Assembly: GCF_009908285.1 (NCBI RefSeq)
Contig: NZ_JAAARM010000003.1
Location: 124,001-188,000 of the forward strand
DNA from: Pseudomonas sp. Fl4BN1
GTDB lineage: Bacteria; Pseudomonadota; Gammaproteobacteria; Pseudomonadales; Pseudomonadaceae
Length of the DNA: 64,000 bases
Direction: 5' to 3'
Made by a program: the position numbers and the translations under genes. The notes below the pieces were generated by a model, which ran no database searches, was not told where the DNA came from, and saw nothing but the letters and a program-made list of their open reading frames with translations. Of the stretch, positions 63,663 to 64,000 are shown in pieces. The number at the start of each line of letters is the position of its first letter. The stretch's first letter is position 1.

Positions 63663-64000
63663 ATGCCATTCGATTCACCCTTGAGCGCTTATCAGCAGGC
63701 ACTGGAGCACGATGGTTTTGTCGCCGATGCAGCGCAGGCACGGGCGGTGCAAGCCTTGCAGCGCTGCCATGAAGCCCTGCACCAGGGAGGCACGCCGGTG
63801 CAGGGTGTGTACCTGTGGGGCTCGGTAGGGCGGGGCAAGACCTGGTTGATGGATCAGTTCTACCAGAGCCTCAGGGTGCCGGCGCGCCGCCAGCACTTTC
63901 ACCACTTCATGGGCTGGGTGCACCAGCGTTCGTTCCAGCTGACCGGCACCGCCGACCCGCTGCGGGCCCTGGCCCGTGAGCTCGCTGAAGAGGTGCGGGT
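63663..64000 (+). CDS. ZapE/AFG1-like ATPase, N-terminal part (gene runs past the window)
   Basis: 112 residues are visible from the ATG at 63663, and the frame is open to the window end. LSAYQQALEHDGFVADAAQARAV, then the Walker A motif WGSVGRGKTWLMDQFY and the HFHHFMGWVH block, match AFG1/ZapE ATPases, which act at the membrane in cell division (E. coli ZapE) or protein quality control. AGGAGG lies a few bases upstream. The Walker B and arginine-finger parts lie beyond the window. Confidence 0.9.
   Translation, partial: MPFDSPLSAYQQALEHDGFVADAAQARAVQALQRCHEALHQGGTPVQGVYLWGSVGRGKTWLMDQFYQSLRVPARRQHFHHFMGWVHQRSFQLTGTADPLRALARELAEEVR

Overview
The window is a stretch of GC-rich chromosome from a Pseudomonas of the fluorescens lineage. 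This is inferred from gene content (PvdQ acylase, DpkA, the GlgE/TreS/TreYZ locus, CcoG, a copABCD copper operon), from codon bias and from Pseudomonas-type REP palindromes. No rRNA, tRNA, CRISPR array, insertion sequence or prophage was seen. Genes are tightly packed on both strands, and the two terminal genes run off the window.

Region by region. 1-2.1 kb: the end of an EAL-domain protein, a short-chain dehydrogenase and a small membrane protein. 2.2-4.8 kb: a minus-strand cassette with a type VI effector-like protein followed by two tandem copies of a PoNi-type immunity protein. 5-8.7 kb: a MocR-type regulator, the cytochrome oxidase assembly protein CcoG with an Anr-box-like site, and a tiny proline-rich ORF. 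8.8-29.7 kb: the trehalose/alpha-glucan island. The plus-strand arm is glgE, treS-maltokinase fusion and glgB. The minus-strand arm is glgA, treZ, malQ, treY, a DUF2934 gene and glgX. Two unrelated genes (an alpha/beta hydrolase and a PIG-L deacetylase) lie between the arms. TreS/maltokinase converts trehalose to maltose 1-phosphate, GlgE and GlgB turn this into branched glucan, GlgX/MalQ trim it, and TreY/TreZ release trehalose from it. GlgA gives a second entry point. No glgC is present. An AlgU-like promoter in front of glgE suggests envelope/osmotic stress control.

30-37 kb: a D-2-hydroxyacid dehydrogenase, a frameshifted alpha/beta-hydrolase remnant, and a copper-resistance block (copA, copB, copC, copD, a DUF411 protein and a YqaA-like membrane protein) with a CopR-box-like site inside the end of an SRPBCC gene. 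37-43.3 kb: a methyl-accepting chemotaxis protein with a FliA-type promoter, an unrecognised 177-residue protein followed by a perfect hairpin and a 12-C run, an aldo/keto reductase with a divergent LysR gene, a 42-residue lipoprotein, a 62-residue membrane protein and a Fur-like winged-helix protein.

43.4-49.2 kb: PvdQ acylase with a PvdS-like promoter, an orphan FecR-type anti-sigma factor, DpkA reductase, a DUF883 protein and a small conserved protein. 49.2-55.5 kb: LysR/nitrilase, a LysR-acetyltransferase pair divergent from an MFS exporter, and a ferric-reductase-like flavocytochrome. 56-64 kb: glutaminase, a WHy-domain lipoprotein, an NCS2 purine permease, a LysR gene divergent from a polyamine-binding protein and agmatinase, a WYL regulator with a palindromic operator, a SnoaL-like protein and the start of a ZapE/AFG1-type ATPase.

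All assignments were made by reading motifs and recalled family sequences; no database search was run.
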